In this document: piece after piece, positions 1-8,661 of the stretch
How positions within the stretch are numbered: position 1 is the stretch's first letter
How the letters are laid out: each line of letters begins with the position of its first letter
Virus record (IMG/VR): IMGVR_UViG_3300023202_000336
Location: 116,135-180,134 of that record
DNA length: 64,000 nucleotides
Direction: 5' to 3' (one strand)
DNA from: a virus
Made by a program: the position numbers and the translations under genes
The notes under the pieces: model-generated
What the model saw: the letters and a program-made list of their open reading frames with translations, nothing else
Told to the model about the DNA's origin: nothing
Databases searched by the model: none

Positions 1-2
1 TA

Positions 3-194
3 CTGTTGTTTCCCGGATCAACGAAGCAGGTGTACAAGAAGAATAGGTCGATATTAATACCTCTGCTCGACGAGATAAGAGTCGATGGTGACATCAAGAA
101 AGGCGAATTCGACACTACCGTAGAGTACGCTTGTGGATACCCTATATATAGGGTCAGAGACTGTTTAACAAAAAGATTTCCTTTTGTTTGCTAG
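3..194 (+). CDS. 3' end of an unrecognised gene, cut by the window edge
   Basis: The frame is open from the left edge to a TAG at 192-194. It gives about 63 residues ending in a basic, aromatic tail (LTKRFPFVC). No start with a ribosome binding site is visible, so the gene probably begins outside the window. No motif is recognised. It is followed 12 bases later by the next gene on the same strand, whose binding site overlaps its stop codon. Confidence 0.45.
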   Translation: MLFPGSTKQVYKKNRSILIPLLDEIRVDGDIKKGEFDTTVEYACGYPIYRVRDCLTKRFPFVC

Positions 195-206
195 AAAGGA
201 GCAAAC

Positions 207-956
207 GTGCTAGAATTAGGAGATATCACACTCGCTGTTGATGATAGTAAGCACGCTCTCATTATCCTCACCGAGAACTTCGATCATGTACCAGAATGGG
301 CACGAACTTCTAAAGAGAACGACAAGGTATCCCTAAATATCAAGGGTGGCCTTGTCGAGTTGGAAGTCCCATACACAACTCTAAGGCTCGATAGCGATCA
401 GGAAGAGAGTGCGTCAGAGGTGACAGCGCCTCCTCCACCTAATGAGTCGCGCGAAACAGATAAGCCTAAAAAGAAGAGTAAAAGAAGCGCATATAAGACG
501 CGTTTAAGGGCGACGGCATGGCTCCCCTATTTGAAGGGGGTACTCGCTAAGCACGGGTTTACTTACGCGGAAAAGCACGACCACGGCGGAGGCGGTAACC
601 CTAAAATCTGGGAATTCGTCACCGATGGGAAGCGTAAAAATCTTCGGTGTACGGCGTTTACCGAAAGTCCGAAACGGAAATCAGAGCCTGCGAGGGCTAC
701 GCTTAACATCGAGCCTTTCCGTAAGTATAGTGACCTTGTGGACTATTACGCGTTTACATACATGTCGAAAGAAAAGGTGTATCTCGTCTCGAAGAGTTAC
801 ATCAATGTAGTAGTCGACGAGCACGTGAAGTCAGTCACCGATAAGCGAGGCGAAGCTCCGGTTACCTACACCGTCACTCCGCGGCATCTCGACGATATTT
901 GGCTTCGCGAGAGGCGGAAGCCAGCTCATAAGCGCATACTCGAGGTCCTGACGTAG
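207..956 (+). CDS. Hypothetical phage protein, 249 aa
   Basis: GTG start preceded by a good ribosome binding site (AGAAAGGAG at about 194-202). The N-terminal third (1-70) is acidic and strand-rich. It is followed by a Pro-rich and then Lys-rich linker (about 74-95) and a basic C-terminal domain (about 97-249) with a Gly-rich turn HGGGGNPKIW and many Arg/Lys/Tyr residues. That layout would suit a nucleic-acid-binding domain, but no family is recognised. Its stop codon directly abuts the stop codon of the convergent terminase gene, with no spacer. Confidence 0.7.
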   Translation: MLELGDITLAVDDSKHALIILTENFDHVPEWARTSKENDKVSLNIKGGLVELEVPYTTLRLDSDQEESASEVTAPPPPNESRETDKPKKKSKRSAYKTRLRATAWLPYLKGVLAKHGFTYAEKHDHGGGGNPKIWEFVTDGKRKNLRCTAFTESPKRKSEPARATLNIEPFRKYSDLVDYYAFTYMSKEKVYLVSKSYINVVVDEHVKSVTDKRGEAPVTYTVTPRHLDDIWLRERRKPAHKRILEVLT

Positions 957-2675
957 TCATATCGACTCGACGAATACCTCAGCGAGCTTCGGCCATCTAT
1001 TGAGCATGTGATAGATGGCCATCACCCCGAAATTAATGGCGTGTACCACGTCGTCGGTTCTTCTACTCATCCGTTTAACGAGTCTCTTCGGAGATCCGCG
1101 CGGATTATCGATGGACTCTTCGTAGATGTTAAGGAAGTCACGAAGATGGTCATCGAGGTACTCATCGTTCTTCGGCAGGAGCACCTGTCCTGACTTGATA
1201 AGTTCACAGAGTAGGAGGACCGAGCGTGGTTTGTCGAGTGTAAAGCTCGAACGAGCGCCGATTAGTTTCGCCGGCTTGTTGTAAAAGACGAGCGGTTTAG
1301 TAGTAGCGGTAACGCTATAAGTAAAAGGAATTACTCTTTCAGCCGGCCACCCAGCGGCGTTGAGCATCTGCTCCTGAACGTTTCCTTGTCCGCCGTAATC
1401 GATAGCTACATATTCGGAATGACTCATACGTGCGACGTTTGCGACGAGTTCCGCTTCGTGTGCATGATCTGTCTCATACGGGATCTTATGAAGCCATTTC
1501 ACTTCTATCACACCCGACGTGAGCACGCCCATCAAGGCGACTGCGGTATTAGATACGAAGTCTTCCGTATCGGTGGTTTTCTCTTTACCACGTCCGCCCC
1601 AGTCAACTCCCACCAGCTGCATGATGTACTGACCGTGAGGCATGTTCTCAGGGTGACACGGTTCGACCTTACATGCTTCGCGAATCTGTTCGGCGGTAAT
1701 AACTTTCGCACCGACGTCGTACGACTCTCCGAGAATCTCGTTATGAAAGACATATGCGGGCTTGTTCTTCTGAACTTCGAGTATTTCCTGCCACGAATTC
1801 GGAGATTCGTAGTGCATAGGAAGGGTCGGTTGTGAGACGTGATATCCTGCGAATTTAGCCCGGCGCTCGGGAAAATCGTGAACGAAAAATCCGAGCTTAC
1901 TATTCAGCGGCTTACCGCACTTAGAGCATACGAGCGTCTTGGACCCTAACATCTGAAGCAAGTCACCATCGACCGCCGATCGGTTTACACGTTTGCATCC
2001 GATTTCCTGACACGGTATATGCCATATCCCTTGAGAAGAGTCCTCCCAGTACAGCTGTATCGGATTATCAAATGTTTTCGGCGTACCCGTCATTCGCATG
2101 ATTTTAAACGGAGACGCACCCATACAGGCTTCGATGATAGGTATGTCCTCGATAGCGAAATCCTGGGTTTCATCGAGATCTACTTCGTCTGCAGGAACTC
2201 CTCGAATGCGGTTCGGATCCCCGTGTGAGTACATGTAGTAAAGATTCGATTCGTTACCAATGCTTCTCTGTAGTACAGTATCGATGCTTTTATCTCCGAT
2301 TATGAACCGCTTCGCAGGAGACGTCGAGAGGAACGGTTTCACGTAGTTCTGACTGAATTTACGTACCTGCTCGAAGAGAGGCATGACTGTGAGAATGTTG
2401 TAGAACGGTTGCGCAGATGCTCTCAGTATCTGAGACGCCGCCATATTTGTACTTTTCGACGTCTGGCGCCCGGTACGGAAAATCATACGTCTGGGCATAT
2501 TTTTCAGGCGAAACATCGGTTCGAAGAGAAAATGAGACCACTCGAGAGAGTACGGTTTTCCTCTTAAACTAAATAACAGCGGGAGCATCTTTGAAAGTGG
2601 GCGATCATCGCAGTGGTCGTATTTTTCGAGATACGACTCGACCTGATCCGCGACCTGTAAGGGACTCCCCGTCAT
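957..2675 (-). CDS. terL: Phage terminase large subunit (DNA packaging ATPase/nuclease)
   Basis: Motor of DNA packaging: it cuts concatemeric phage DNA and pumps it into the prohead. The N-terminal ATPase half has a Walker-A-like GRQTSKST and a Walker B/catalytic segment VPADEVDLDE, followed by the coupling-type motif TGTPKTF. A CxxxxC...CxxC zinc-binding insert (CQEIGC, CSKC) follows. The C-terminal nuclease half has the RNase-H-like acidic strands VGVDWGG and VAIDYGG. The open frame extends upstream to 2798, but this ATG gives 572 aa and avoids running into the divergent fic gene, so I prefer it. No strong binding site is seen. It is one of only two minus-strand genes. The small subunit, portal and capsid genes are not in the window. 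Confidence 0.88.
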   Translation of the reverse strand: MTGSPLQVADQVESYLEKYDHCDDRPLSKMLPLLFSLRGKPYSLEWSHFLFEPMFRLKNMPRRMIFRTGRQTSKSTNMAASQILRASAQPFYNILTVMPLFEQVRKFSQNYVKPFLSTSPAKRFIIGDKSIDTVLQRSIGNESNLYYMYSHGDPNRIRGVPADEVDLDETQDFAIEDIPIIEACMGASPFKIMRMTGTPKTFDNPIQLYWEDSSQGIWHIPCQEIGCKRVNRSAVDGDLLQMLGSKTLVCSKCGKPLNSKLGFFVHDFPERRAKFAGYHVSQPTLPMHYESPNSWQEILEVQKNKPAYVFHNEILGESYDVGAKVITAEQIREACKVEPCHPENMPHGQYIMQLVGVDWGGRGKEKTTDTEDFVSNTAVALMGVLTSGVIEVKWLHKIPYETDHAHEAELVANVARMSHSEYVAIDYGGQGNVQEQMLNAAGWPAERVIPFTYSVTATTKPLVFYNKPAKLIGARSSFTLDKPRSVLLLCELIKSGQVLLPKNDEYLDDHLRDFLNIYEESIDNPRGSPKRLVKRMSRRTDDVVHAINFGVMAIYHMLNRWPKLAEVFVESI

Positions 2676-2724
2676 TATGCCGCAACTTTTATTGCACAAT
2701 TGCGAAAATGCAAGGAGCTTTTCG

Positions 2725-3270
2725 ATGACCAAGCCATTACCCCTTGATGTAACGAAACTTAGGGATTTCGTGATAGAATCAAATACGGTCGAAGGCATCG
2801 TCAGAGACGAGAAAACACTTAAGGAGGAGGTAGAAGCTCACGAGCGACTGCTTCGGTGCAAAAAGGTCGAGGTTCGAGACGTCGTAAGACTCGTGAACAC
2901 AGTGCAGCCGAACGCTCAGTTCAGGGATCATCAAGATATCCCGGGAGTCTGCGTGATAGCGAGGGTGCAGCGTCGGCATCATACCGAGACAGTCGTTATG
3001 TCCGAACCTCCAGAGAGTGGACCGCTCATCAGGGCCCGTCTACAAGACGTGCTCGATAAAGTCGAGAGGATGGAGAACGTTTATACGAATCATCTTCTTT
3101 ATGAAGAGCTTCACCCTTTTACCGACGGGAACGGTCGTTCAGGACGGGCGGTATGGCTATGGCAGATGTTGCGTACTGATATACCGTGGGGTTATCGATT
3201 CGAGCTACCGTTCCTGCAGAAGTGGTACTATGACTCGTTCTCTATGCTCGCTCAGGAGCCTCGTATCTGA
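2725..3270 (+). CDS. Fic/DOC family protein (predicted AMP transferase)
   Basis: Fic proteins transfer AMP or related groups to hydroxyl side chains of target proteins. The catalytic loop HPFTDGNGRSGR (His130 onward) matches the family signature HxFx(D/E)GNGRxxR exactly. Near the N terminus, SNTVEG (19-24) fits the autoinhibitory (S/T)xxxE(G/N) motif, so activity is probably self-restrained (class II layout). I chose the ATG at 2725 because AAGGAG sits just upstream; an in-frame ATG at 2677 would overlap the divergent terminase gene. The last eight codons lie inside a dispersed 31-bp repeat that supplies the stop codon, and this 3' end is duplicated at 3783-3855. The role (toxin, host modification) is inferred. 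Confidence 0.88.
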   Translation: MTKPLPLDVTKLRDFVIESNTVEGIVRDEKTLKEEVEAHERLLRCKKVEVRDVVRLVNTVQPNAQFRDHQDIPGVCVIARVQRRHHTETVVMSEPPESGPLIRARLQDVLDKVERMENVYTNHLLYEELHPFTDGNGRSGRAVWLWQMLRTDIPWGYRFELPFLQKWYYDSFSMLAQEPRI

Positions 3271-3273
3271 GAC
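3243..3273 (+). repeat. Dispersed 31-bp repeat, copy 1 (inside the 3' end of fic)
   Basis: Matches the consensus TATGCTCGCTCAGGAG + CTTCGTATCTGAGAC with one change. It supplies the final codons and TGA stop of the Fic gene. Confidence 0.85.
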
Positions 3274-3341
3274 GAGATGGATCATCGAGGTAGGCATATA
3301 TGAGGCAGATAGACACCCGAGTATAGGAGTATATATGAGAA

Positions 3342-3397
3342 AGTAATCGCGAGCTACTAATGCACGAGAAGTAATAGCGAGCTACTAACGTACGAGA
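3342..3397 (+). repeat. Tandem direct repeat, two 28-bp units
   Basis: Two adjacent units beginning AGTAATCGCGAGCTACTAA and AGTAATAGCGAGCTACTAA, both ending ACGAGA, differ at only a few positions. They fill most of the gap between fic and the membrane protein gene. They may be a control element or a replication-slippage product. Confidence 0.8.
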
Positions 3398-3414
3398 AAG
3401 AAGAGGATACTAGA

Positions 3415-3726
3415 GTGAAGTATACGAGAGTGAAACATGCGAGAAACAAGAGTGCCGCGACCTCCGGTGAGAAATTCATTTGGAGTGTATTCGCGTGGTC
3501 AGCGTTAGGCGCTATCGTTCTAATAGCCTTTGATTACATATGGCCCTACGCAGTCGCAGCCGCGTTCTGGTGGTCAGTTTTATGGAGCCTTTGCTGGGTT
3601 CTGAATACTCTATTCGACAAAGTTGAGTGGCTGGATGACTGGCTTGTAGGAGGGCCCGGACTGAGAGAAGTAAAAAGGGAGGTCGCTAAATACCATAAAG
3701 AACAAGTATTAAAAAAAGAAAGTTGA
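3415..3726 (+). CDS. Small two-helix membrane protein, 103 aa
   Basis: GTG start with AAGAGG about eight bases upstream. The basic N terminus (KYTRVKHARNK) is followed by a hydrophobic, Trp-rich region (residues about 22-68) long enough for two membrane helices joined by a short turn. An amphipathic, charged C-terminal tail ends the protein. No family is recognised. A strong terminator follows 20 bases after the stop, so this is the end of a transcription unit. A holin-like or inner-membrane accessory role is possible but unproven. Confidence 0.65.
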   Translation: MKYTRVKHARNKSAATSGEKFIWSVFAWSALGAIVLIAFDYIWPYAVAAAFWWSVLWSLCWVLNTLFDKVEWLDDWLVGGPGLREVKREVAKYHKEQVLKKES

Positions 3727-3745
3727 TAGCGCCGAGTGATTGTTC

Positions 3746-3773
3746 GGGCGGGACAAGCCCCCGCCCTCTTTTT
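3746..3773 (+). terminator. Rho-independent terminator
   Basis: GGGCGGG (3746-3752) pairs with CCCGCCC (3760-3766) around a 7-base loop and is followed by TCTTTTT. It is placed directly after the small membrane protein gene. Confidence 0.85.
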
Positions 3774-3782
3774 AAATCGAGT

Positions 3783-3855
3783 CGAGCTACCGTTCCTGCA
3801 GAAGTGGTACTATGACCCGTTCACTATGCTCGCTCAGGAGCTCCGTATCTGAGAT
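3783..3855 (+). repeat. Duplicate of the 3' end of fic, with repeat copy 2
   Basis: About 73 bases match 3201-3273 (the last ~70 bases of the Fic gene) with only a few substitutions. The copy starts at CGAGCTACCGTTCC and ends in the dispersed repeat (3825-3854). There is no start codon, so it is a gene fragment. A TATAAT at 3894-3899 lies downstream and could serve as a -10 for the next gene, though no convincing -35 is seen. Confidence 0.85.
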
Positions 3856-3941
3856 AAAAAAAACTAGTGAATCAGAAAATAGATGATATAGGGTATAATA
3901 AAACGAAGGTAGGCGTATTTCTGTAATAAAGGGGGGACGTC

Positions 3942-4631
3942 ATGATAGATGCGATGGTAGCATATTACGGTAGGCAATTTCGAGTACGTAATAAGAACGT
4001 GTATAGATACCTTTCAGGAATGCAAAAGGATTATAACGAGAGAGCTCGAACGAGGTGTAGAGGGTTCGAATACATGCGTTTACGGAATAGAGGGTCAAAT
4101 TACTGTGGGAACCCATTTTGCCCGACGTGTTGGCACCGTAAACAAGAACATCTTATTAGCTTCATCATGGATGCTCGATCAGATTTATTATTTTTGAGAG
4201 TAACTGACGAGGTCCACTGGGAAGATACACTTAACAAAAGATATCTCGATAAACTAAAAAGTAGAAAATATAGACTCATAGCTCAATGTATTTCTTTTGA
4301 TAACCTTATAGGCGTGATCGATGATATCGGGTATAAAATAGCAGGCATATATAGCGCGAGTAGAGAGGTTCACGATGAGGATACACCAGGAGTGTCTTAT
4401 GTACACGAGCAGGCGAATGATCCTTTGTCGGAGGTGATAGGAGCGGTAGAAAAGCTCGAATACGAAGGAAGCGATAAAGAGAGTCTTATACATGATTGGC
4501 AAGATACTATGAAGCACCCGTATAAGTTTCGTAGGCACTCGAGGTTTAACGAGTATATTCGTAGGTTTGAAACGTTTCGTATTGAACGAAGTTGGGCGAA
4601 ACGCGGAATTGTACCCCGAGGAGGACGTTGA
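3942..4631 (+). CDS. Hypothetical protein with a Cys-rich motif, 229 aa
   Basis: ATG start after a purine run (GGGGGGACGTC). The N-terminal half is strongly basic and contains CRGFEYMRLRNRG followed by CGNPFCPTCWHRKQEH, a likely zinc-binding CxxxxCxxC site that recalls zinc motifs of replication or nucleic-acid-binding proteins. The C-terminal half is charged and helical, ending basic. The gene is richer in A+T than its neighbours. Its stop overlaps the ATG of SbcD by one base (TGATG), so the two are translationally coupled and it may act with the nuclease. No family is recognised. Confidence 0.65.
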   Translation: MIDAMVAYYGRQFRVRNKNVYRYLSGMQKDYNERARTRCRGFEYMRLRNRGSNYCGNPFCPTCWHRKQEHLISFIMDARSDLLFLRVTDEVHWEDTLNKRYLDKLKSRKYRLIAQCISFDNLIGVIDDIGYKIAGIYSASREVHDEDTPGVSYVHEQANDPLSEVIGAVEKLEYEGSDKESLIHDWQDTMKHPYKFRRHSRFNEYIRRFETFRIERSWAKRGIVPRGGR

Positions 4632-5725
4632 TGGCTAATCCGGCATTTATAGCTCTCGGAGATCTTCATCTTGATTTCTATATTTGGCGTAAATTCAAGC
4701 AAGTAAAAGGCGATTCGTTTCTAGGATTCACCTCTTTGATAAATAGAGGTATAGCTCTCGGCGTTCCGGTCGTACTCGTAGGCGACATATTCGATACAGT
4801 CGAGCCAGACCCAGCTATTATACGATTTTTTCGAAGAGAGATGGATAGATGCAGGGATAACGACGTTGAAGTATACGCGATTCAAGGGAATCACGATCGA
4901 CGCCCGATACCCTGGTACTCCGCAGTCCACGACTGGCCTATTCATATCGGAGACGGTGAGGAAGTAGATATAAACGGTATCGGATGCGTTGCTTTCGACA
5001 ATATGACGCGCGATAAAATAGAAGACGCTATAATGAGCCTGAGAGACTGCGTGCCGAAGCCAGACGTCCTGTTTCTTCATCAAGCGGTGCGTCAGATGCT
5101 GTCATTCGAAGGGGCGTGGAATTGCGATCTCGATTGGATACCGGAAGGCATCCCGGCCACTATAATGGGTGATATACATAAAGAATGGGAACATAAAATA
5201 CGCGAAGGACAGAAGGCGTATTATACCGGCTCGAGCCATCCGAGAGAAGCGCCGGAGATAGGTTCGAAATCATGTATCGTCGTAAATGACGATCTTTCGG
5301 TTGAGAGACTTCCAATTGATTATAGGCCTATGACGAAACTCTATGTGAGATCTGATAAAGAACTAGAGGATCTGCGATCATGGGTCAACGAGGCTGTCGA
5401 GTCGAATCCGAAACTTCCTCCGTTCGCCTGGGTTGTGGCGTCTCCGGAGAAAGAGAGCGATATACTGGAGTTCAGAGAATCCTTCGAGGACGGCTCAGTT
5501 ATAATCATAACCGAACCTTTCACATTTAAAGATGATATAGAAGATCCAATAGTTGATGATGAGGAATGTTTAAGTATAGAAGCGCTACTTTCAAGATTCT
5601 TCGATCCAGATGAAGAACCAAAGAGTTATTCGTTTGCGGCTGACCTGCTCGGTCAGTCGAAGAGCGTTCTCGACGTAATAGGAGAACGCAGGGACCAATT
5701 CTATCAGGAGACCGAAGGTTCATGA
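4631..5725 (+). CDS. sbcD: SbcD/Mre11-like nuclease subunit (metallophosphoesterase)
   Basis: Calcineurin-type metallophosphoesterase, the nuclease half of an SbcCD (T4 gp46/gp47-like) complex that resects or opens DNA ends. Metal-ligand motifs appear in order: GDLHLD (Asp11, His13), VGDIFD (Asp52), GNHDR (87-91), then LFLHQ and MGDIHKEW with later histidines. The C-terminal third is acidic, as in capping domains. Length (364 aa) is normal for the family. I start at 4631 because GGAGGA lies just upstream and the ATG overlaps the previous stop. Its ATPase partner SbcC is at 8977-11340, separated from it by four ubiquitin-system genes. It overlaps the E2-like gene by 4 bases (ATGA). Confidence 0.9.
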   Translation: MANPAFIALGDLHLDFYIWRKFKQVKGDSFLGFTSLINRGIALGVPVVLVGDIFDTVEPDPAIIRFFRREMDRCRDNDVEVYAIQGNHDRRPIPWYSAVHDWPIHIGDGEEVDINGIGCVAFDNMTRDKIEDAIMSLRDCVPKPDVLFLHQAVRQMLSFEGAWNCDLDWIPEGIPATIMGDIHKEWEHKIREGQKAYYTGSSHPREAPEIGSKSCIVVNDDLSVERLPIDYRPMTKLYVRSDKELEDLRSWVNEAVESNPKLPPFAWVVASPEKESDILEFRESFEDGSVIIITEPFTFKDDIEDPIVDDEECLSIEALLSRFFDPDEEPKSYSFAADLLGQSKSVLDVIGERRDQFYQETEGS

Positions 5726-7254
5726 CGGACACCGCCGAACTGGTATACGTGATAAGAGATTCGCTGAAGAGCGATCTGCTGAGAGAGCTGGAAATAGAGG
5801 TTGAAGAGGACTCGTTGACTTTTCCGGCTACCGACGATGAAGAAGAGTTCACTATCGAATGCTGGCGTTTCCCGAAAGAAGAGGTGAGTAAGTTAATTGA
5901 TTATGGGTACAACTGTACCTCGCTCGCTACTCCTACTAACGAAGACCTTGGGGAAGAGATTCCGGAGGGGCGAAAGATCGAATTCTTGGCTCTGATGAAT
6001 CCGGACAATTCCCCCGCACATCACGATGTAGATCCTCGTGAAAGATTCACGGTCGATATCAATAGCTGGAACAGCCCAGCGCCCGAAAAATTCAAGAGTC
6101 GAATCAAGGAGATATTCGAGGAGAGGCTGATGCCGGTAGTTCGAAAGAACATCGGCATTACGGTCCCTCACGCCGTAAAGGCGTCCACGGTTACTGAGGG
6201 AAACACTTTCATCGTCCATGTATGGTCCTCTCCGGTCAGTGCGCCAGACCATGGATATGTTGTTCCTCCGCAGATGTGGGGAATACCAGTTCCTTGCGTC
6301 GATGGTAGTTCCCTTGGGATATGGGCGGACGGTAATCCAGTTATAACAGAGGAAGGTGATGAAGTCGCTGCTTTCGATGAATATAATCTCTACATCTATT
6401 TCGACGCTGTTGAGACCGGCAGTGAAAGTGAGGTTGCTATTCTCGAAAAGATCGCAGAAAGTGTCGCAACGCAACTTCGTGATGGCCTCGAATACGATCT
6501 CGATAAAGTAAAGACTAGTTATATAAAGCAGTGTGGTAAGCGTGTAGAGATGCAGAAGAAAAATCTTAAGAAGCAGATGACGGATCTCGAAACTAGAGCT
6601 ACAGAGTTGCAGCAGGAGATGGTGCGTACTCTGCGAGAACATAAGGAAGCTCGAGTACGGGTGGAAACGTTCGATAAGCATTCAGATGACATTAACAAGA
6701 TGCTTTCGGAAGAGTTCGACGCGCTTACCGAGATGCCGAAAATCGAGAGGGTGGAGTACCGTGGTAACAGTCTCGCTGTTCATACGAAAACTCTTTTCTG
6801 TACCGACCCGAGGACCGATAAGGTACACGAAATCGGGGCTTTCAAGCTGGTTATCGATGAGCTGAGAGGCGATGTATACTTCTATAACAAAACGAGAAAG
6901 ATAAATGCGTATAAAGCTCAAATGAACGGTCCCCACCTCTTCCCCGACGGGAGAGCGTGTCTCGGGAACATGACGAAGGTGTTTCCGCAGCTCATTTCGA
7001 GTTATGAGTGGAGCGCGGCTATCAACATGGCGTTGAGTTTTATCGAGCACGTAAATGTGGACGATACCGCCGGCGCCCATATCGACATGTGGCCGATAGC
7101 TACTGACCCGAGTAAGGAACGTAGAGAAGCTGTGGAAGAGGTTGCTGAAGCCGCAGAGGTTGTAACAGAAGGGCATGATGTCCCGGTTACAGAAAACACC
7201 GTACCCGCTGCTGCGACGGAAGACGCAGCAGATACCGTAGAAAGAGAGGGATAA
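5722..7254 (+). CDS. E2-like (UBC-fold) protein of a phage ubiquitin-like system
   Basis: E2 enzymes accept a Ubl on a cysteine and pass it to a target. The C-terminal region (about 335-465) ends with PHLFPDGRACLGN, where His405 and Cys413 match the active-site layout of bacterial E2-like proteins (H...CLG in place of eukaryotic HPN...C). The preceding strand pairs (LVIDELRGDVYFYN) fit a UBC/RWD core. Residues 1-250 form an unrecognised domain rich in acidic and aromatic residues. About 265-330 is a charged coiled coil, and the last 40 residues are an Ala/Glu/Val-rich tail. The gene overlaps sbcD by 4 bases and is followed 5 bases later by JAB-1. The E2 call rests on the motif and on gene context; a fold comparison was not possible. 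Confidence 0.72.
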   Translation: MTDTAELVYVIRDSLKSDLLRELEIEVEEDSLTFPATDDEEEFTIECWRFPKEEVSKLIDYGYNCTSLATPTNEDLGEEIPEGRKIEFLALMNPDNSPAHHDVDPRERFTVDINSWNSPAPEKFKSRIKEIFEERLMPVVRKNIGITVPHAVKASTVTEGNTFIVHVWSSPVSAPDHGYVVPPQMWGIPVPCVDGSSLGIWADGNPVITEEGDEVAAFDEYNLYIYFDAVETGSESEVAILEKIAESVATQLRDGLEYDLDKVKTSYIKQCGKRVEMQKKNLKKQMTDLETRATELQQEMVRTLREHKEARVRVETFDKHSDDINKMLSEEFDALTEMPKIERVEYRGNSLAVHTKTLFCTDPRTDKVHEIGAFKLVIDELRGDVYFYNKTRKINAYKAQMNGPHLFPDGRACLGNMTKVFPQLISSYEWSAAINMALSFIEHVNVDDTAGAHIDMWPIATDPSKERREAVEEVAEAAEVVTEGHDVPVTENTVPAAATEDAADTVEREG

Positions 7255-7259
7255 GATAG

Positions 7260-7928
7260 ATGTTTCTCCCCCATAGTTTCAAAACAGAAGTAGGGGGCGT
7301 TCCCGAGATAATCATCTCTCAGCAGGCGTACTACGACATGTGGACCATCGTCGACAAAGTTACGACCGAAGTGGGGTGGATGGGAACAGCTCACCGTAGA
7401 GACGACGGCAATCTTTTCATCGAAGAAATTCTCTTGCTGAAGCAGCAGTGCCACTCGACCACTACCGAGATGTCCCCTGAGGGGTACGCAGATGCTGTTA
7501 CGCGTCTTGCGATGGAGGACGCCGAGAAAGGAATCAATCCGGAGTCGCCAGACTACAGGGCCAACAAACTTTTCTTCTGGGGCCATTCTCACGTAAACAT
7601 GGATACGTCTCCTTCGTCGCAAGACGATGCCCAGATCGAAATATTCAGAGGCGATGGATGTCCGTGGTTTATCCGCGGCATCTTCAACAAGAAGAAGAGA
7701 GCAGAGTTCACTGTATTTTTCTTCGACGCGAATCTGGCGGTCATAGACTGCCCGTGGTCGATAGAGGCTACCGTCGACGATGGTAGAAGAGAATTCTGGG
7801 AGAAGGAAATCAGTGATAAGGTCAGTACTTTCTCGTCGAGCTCGTATTACGGAAGTAACAAGCACAAAGGCAGCAGCTATACCCCTCGTAGGACGGGTGG
7901 TCAGTTCAGTGATCGGTGGAGTAAGTAA
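7260..7928 (+). CDS. JAB/JAMM metalloprotease 1 (predicted Ubl-processing peptidase)
   Basis: JAB proteases cleave after Ubl C termini, both to mature precursors and to strip conjugates. The zinc motif is complete: Glu37 in TTEVGWMG, then HSH (109-111) followed after seven residues by SSQD (Ser119, Asp122), matching HxHx7SxxD. The domain spans about 15-165. The C-terminal 50 residues are Ser/Tyr/Lys-rich and probably flexible. The start is ATG with GAGAGGGATAAG upstream. The stop overlaps the start of the E1-like gene by one base (TAATG), a tightly coupled pair as in other bacterial E1-E2-JAB operons. Confidence 0.88.
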   Translation: MFLPHSFKTEVGGVPEIIISQQAYYDMWTIVDKVTTEVGWMGTAHRRDDGNLFIEEILLLKQQCHSTTTEMSPEGYADAVTRLAMEDAEKGINPESPDYRANKLFFWGHSHVNMDTSPSSQDDAQIEIFRGDGCPWFIRGIFNKKKRAEFTVFFFDANLAVIDCPWSIEATVDDGRREFWEKEISDKVSTFSSSSYYGSNKHKGSSYTPRRTGGQFSDRWSK

Positions 7929-8635
7929 TGAGCGATACCGTGGATACTCTTCGGCATATCAAGGTATTCGACGCCGAGGAGTTCGCGAGCAAGCGGGTCG
8001 ACGTGATAGGGGCCGGAGCTACCGGCTCCCGAATCGCGCTCGCGTTGGCGAAGCTCGGGATCACGAATCTTCACGTGTGGGATTTCGATAAGATAGAGTC
8101 TCATAATATAGCTAATCAGGCTTACGGACTTAAAGATGTCGGTAAGCCGAAAGTACGTGCGTTGGAAGAGCTTATTCACGAGCAGACGGGGATTAGTATC
8201 GCTCCTCACGAAGAGGCTGCTACGAAAGAGTCCGATCTGGGAGCATATGTGTTCCTTCTCACGGATACCATGGCTTCGAGAAAAGAGATTTGGAAAGGTG
8301 CTTTGAAGTACAAAGCCCACGTAGAACTCGTCGTAGAAACGAGGATGGGAATCAGCGAAGGAAGAGTCTATTCCGTAGTTCCGTCAGAACCGGCGGAAGT
8401 TTCATTTTACGAAAAGACGTTCTGCGACGATGACGAAGCAGAGGAGAGCATGTGCGGTGCTCGGACCGTAGTCGGCTCCACCGCTGAGTTGGTGAGCGGC
8501 TACGCTGTGTGGGCTTTTCTCAGGTACTATAAGTATAATCTCGAACGAAAAGAAGAGCGACCAGAGGTAGAAATGCTGTTTTTTGCCAGCCCGGCAATGA
8601 CTATGACGAACTCGCCGAAACCGGTGCTCGTCTAA
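7928..8635 (+). CDS. E1-like ThiF/MoeB-family adenylyltransferase 1
   Basis: E1-like enzymes adenylate the C terminus of a Ubl and can then hold it as a thioester. The Rossmann nucleotide loop is VIGAGATGSR (27-36), followed by WDFDKIESHNIANQ (51-64), whose acidic and Asn/Gln residues are typical of ThiF ATP/Mg binding. Cys176 in SMCGART sits where the catalytic cysteine lies in ThiF-type E1s. There are no CxxC zinc pairs, so it is a minimal 235-aa E1. Poorly conserved with the second E1 at 15957, it probably serves a different Ubl or a different step. It is coupled by overlap to JAB-1. Confidence 0.88.
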   Translation: MSDTVDTLRHIKVFDAEEFASKRVDVIGAGATGSRIALALAKLGITNLHVWDFDKIESHNIANQAYGLKDVGKPKVRALEELIHEQTGISIAPHEEAATKESDLGAYVFLLTDTMASRKEIWKGALKYKAHVELVVETRMGISEGRVYSVVPSEPAEVSFYEKTFCDDDEAEESMCGARTVVGSTAELVSGYAVWAFLRYYKYNLERKEERPEVEMLFFASPAMTMTNSPKPVLV

Positions 8636-8661
8636 CCAACTTCAAAAGGGAAGAACAAACT

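Noticed and set aside
2676-2798. Longer N terminus of the terminase gene (start at 2798)
   Set aside because: It would overlap the Fic gene on the other strand by 74 bases and adds residues without a terminase-like pattern.
5893-6681. Minus-strand frame of 262 residues
   Set aside because: Antisense to the E2-like gene; composition rich in Leu/Ile/Arg/Ser as expected from a shadow.
7002-7865. Minus-strand frame of 287 residues
   Set aside because: Antisense to the E2 and JAB-1 genes, both of which have clear catalytic motifs.
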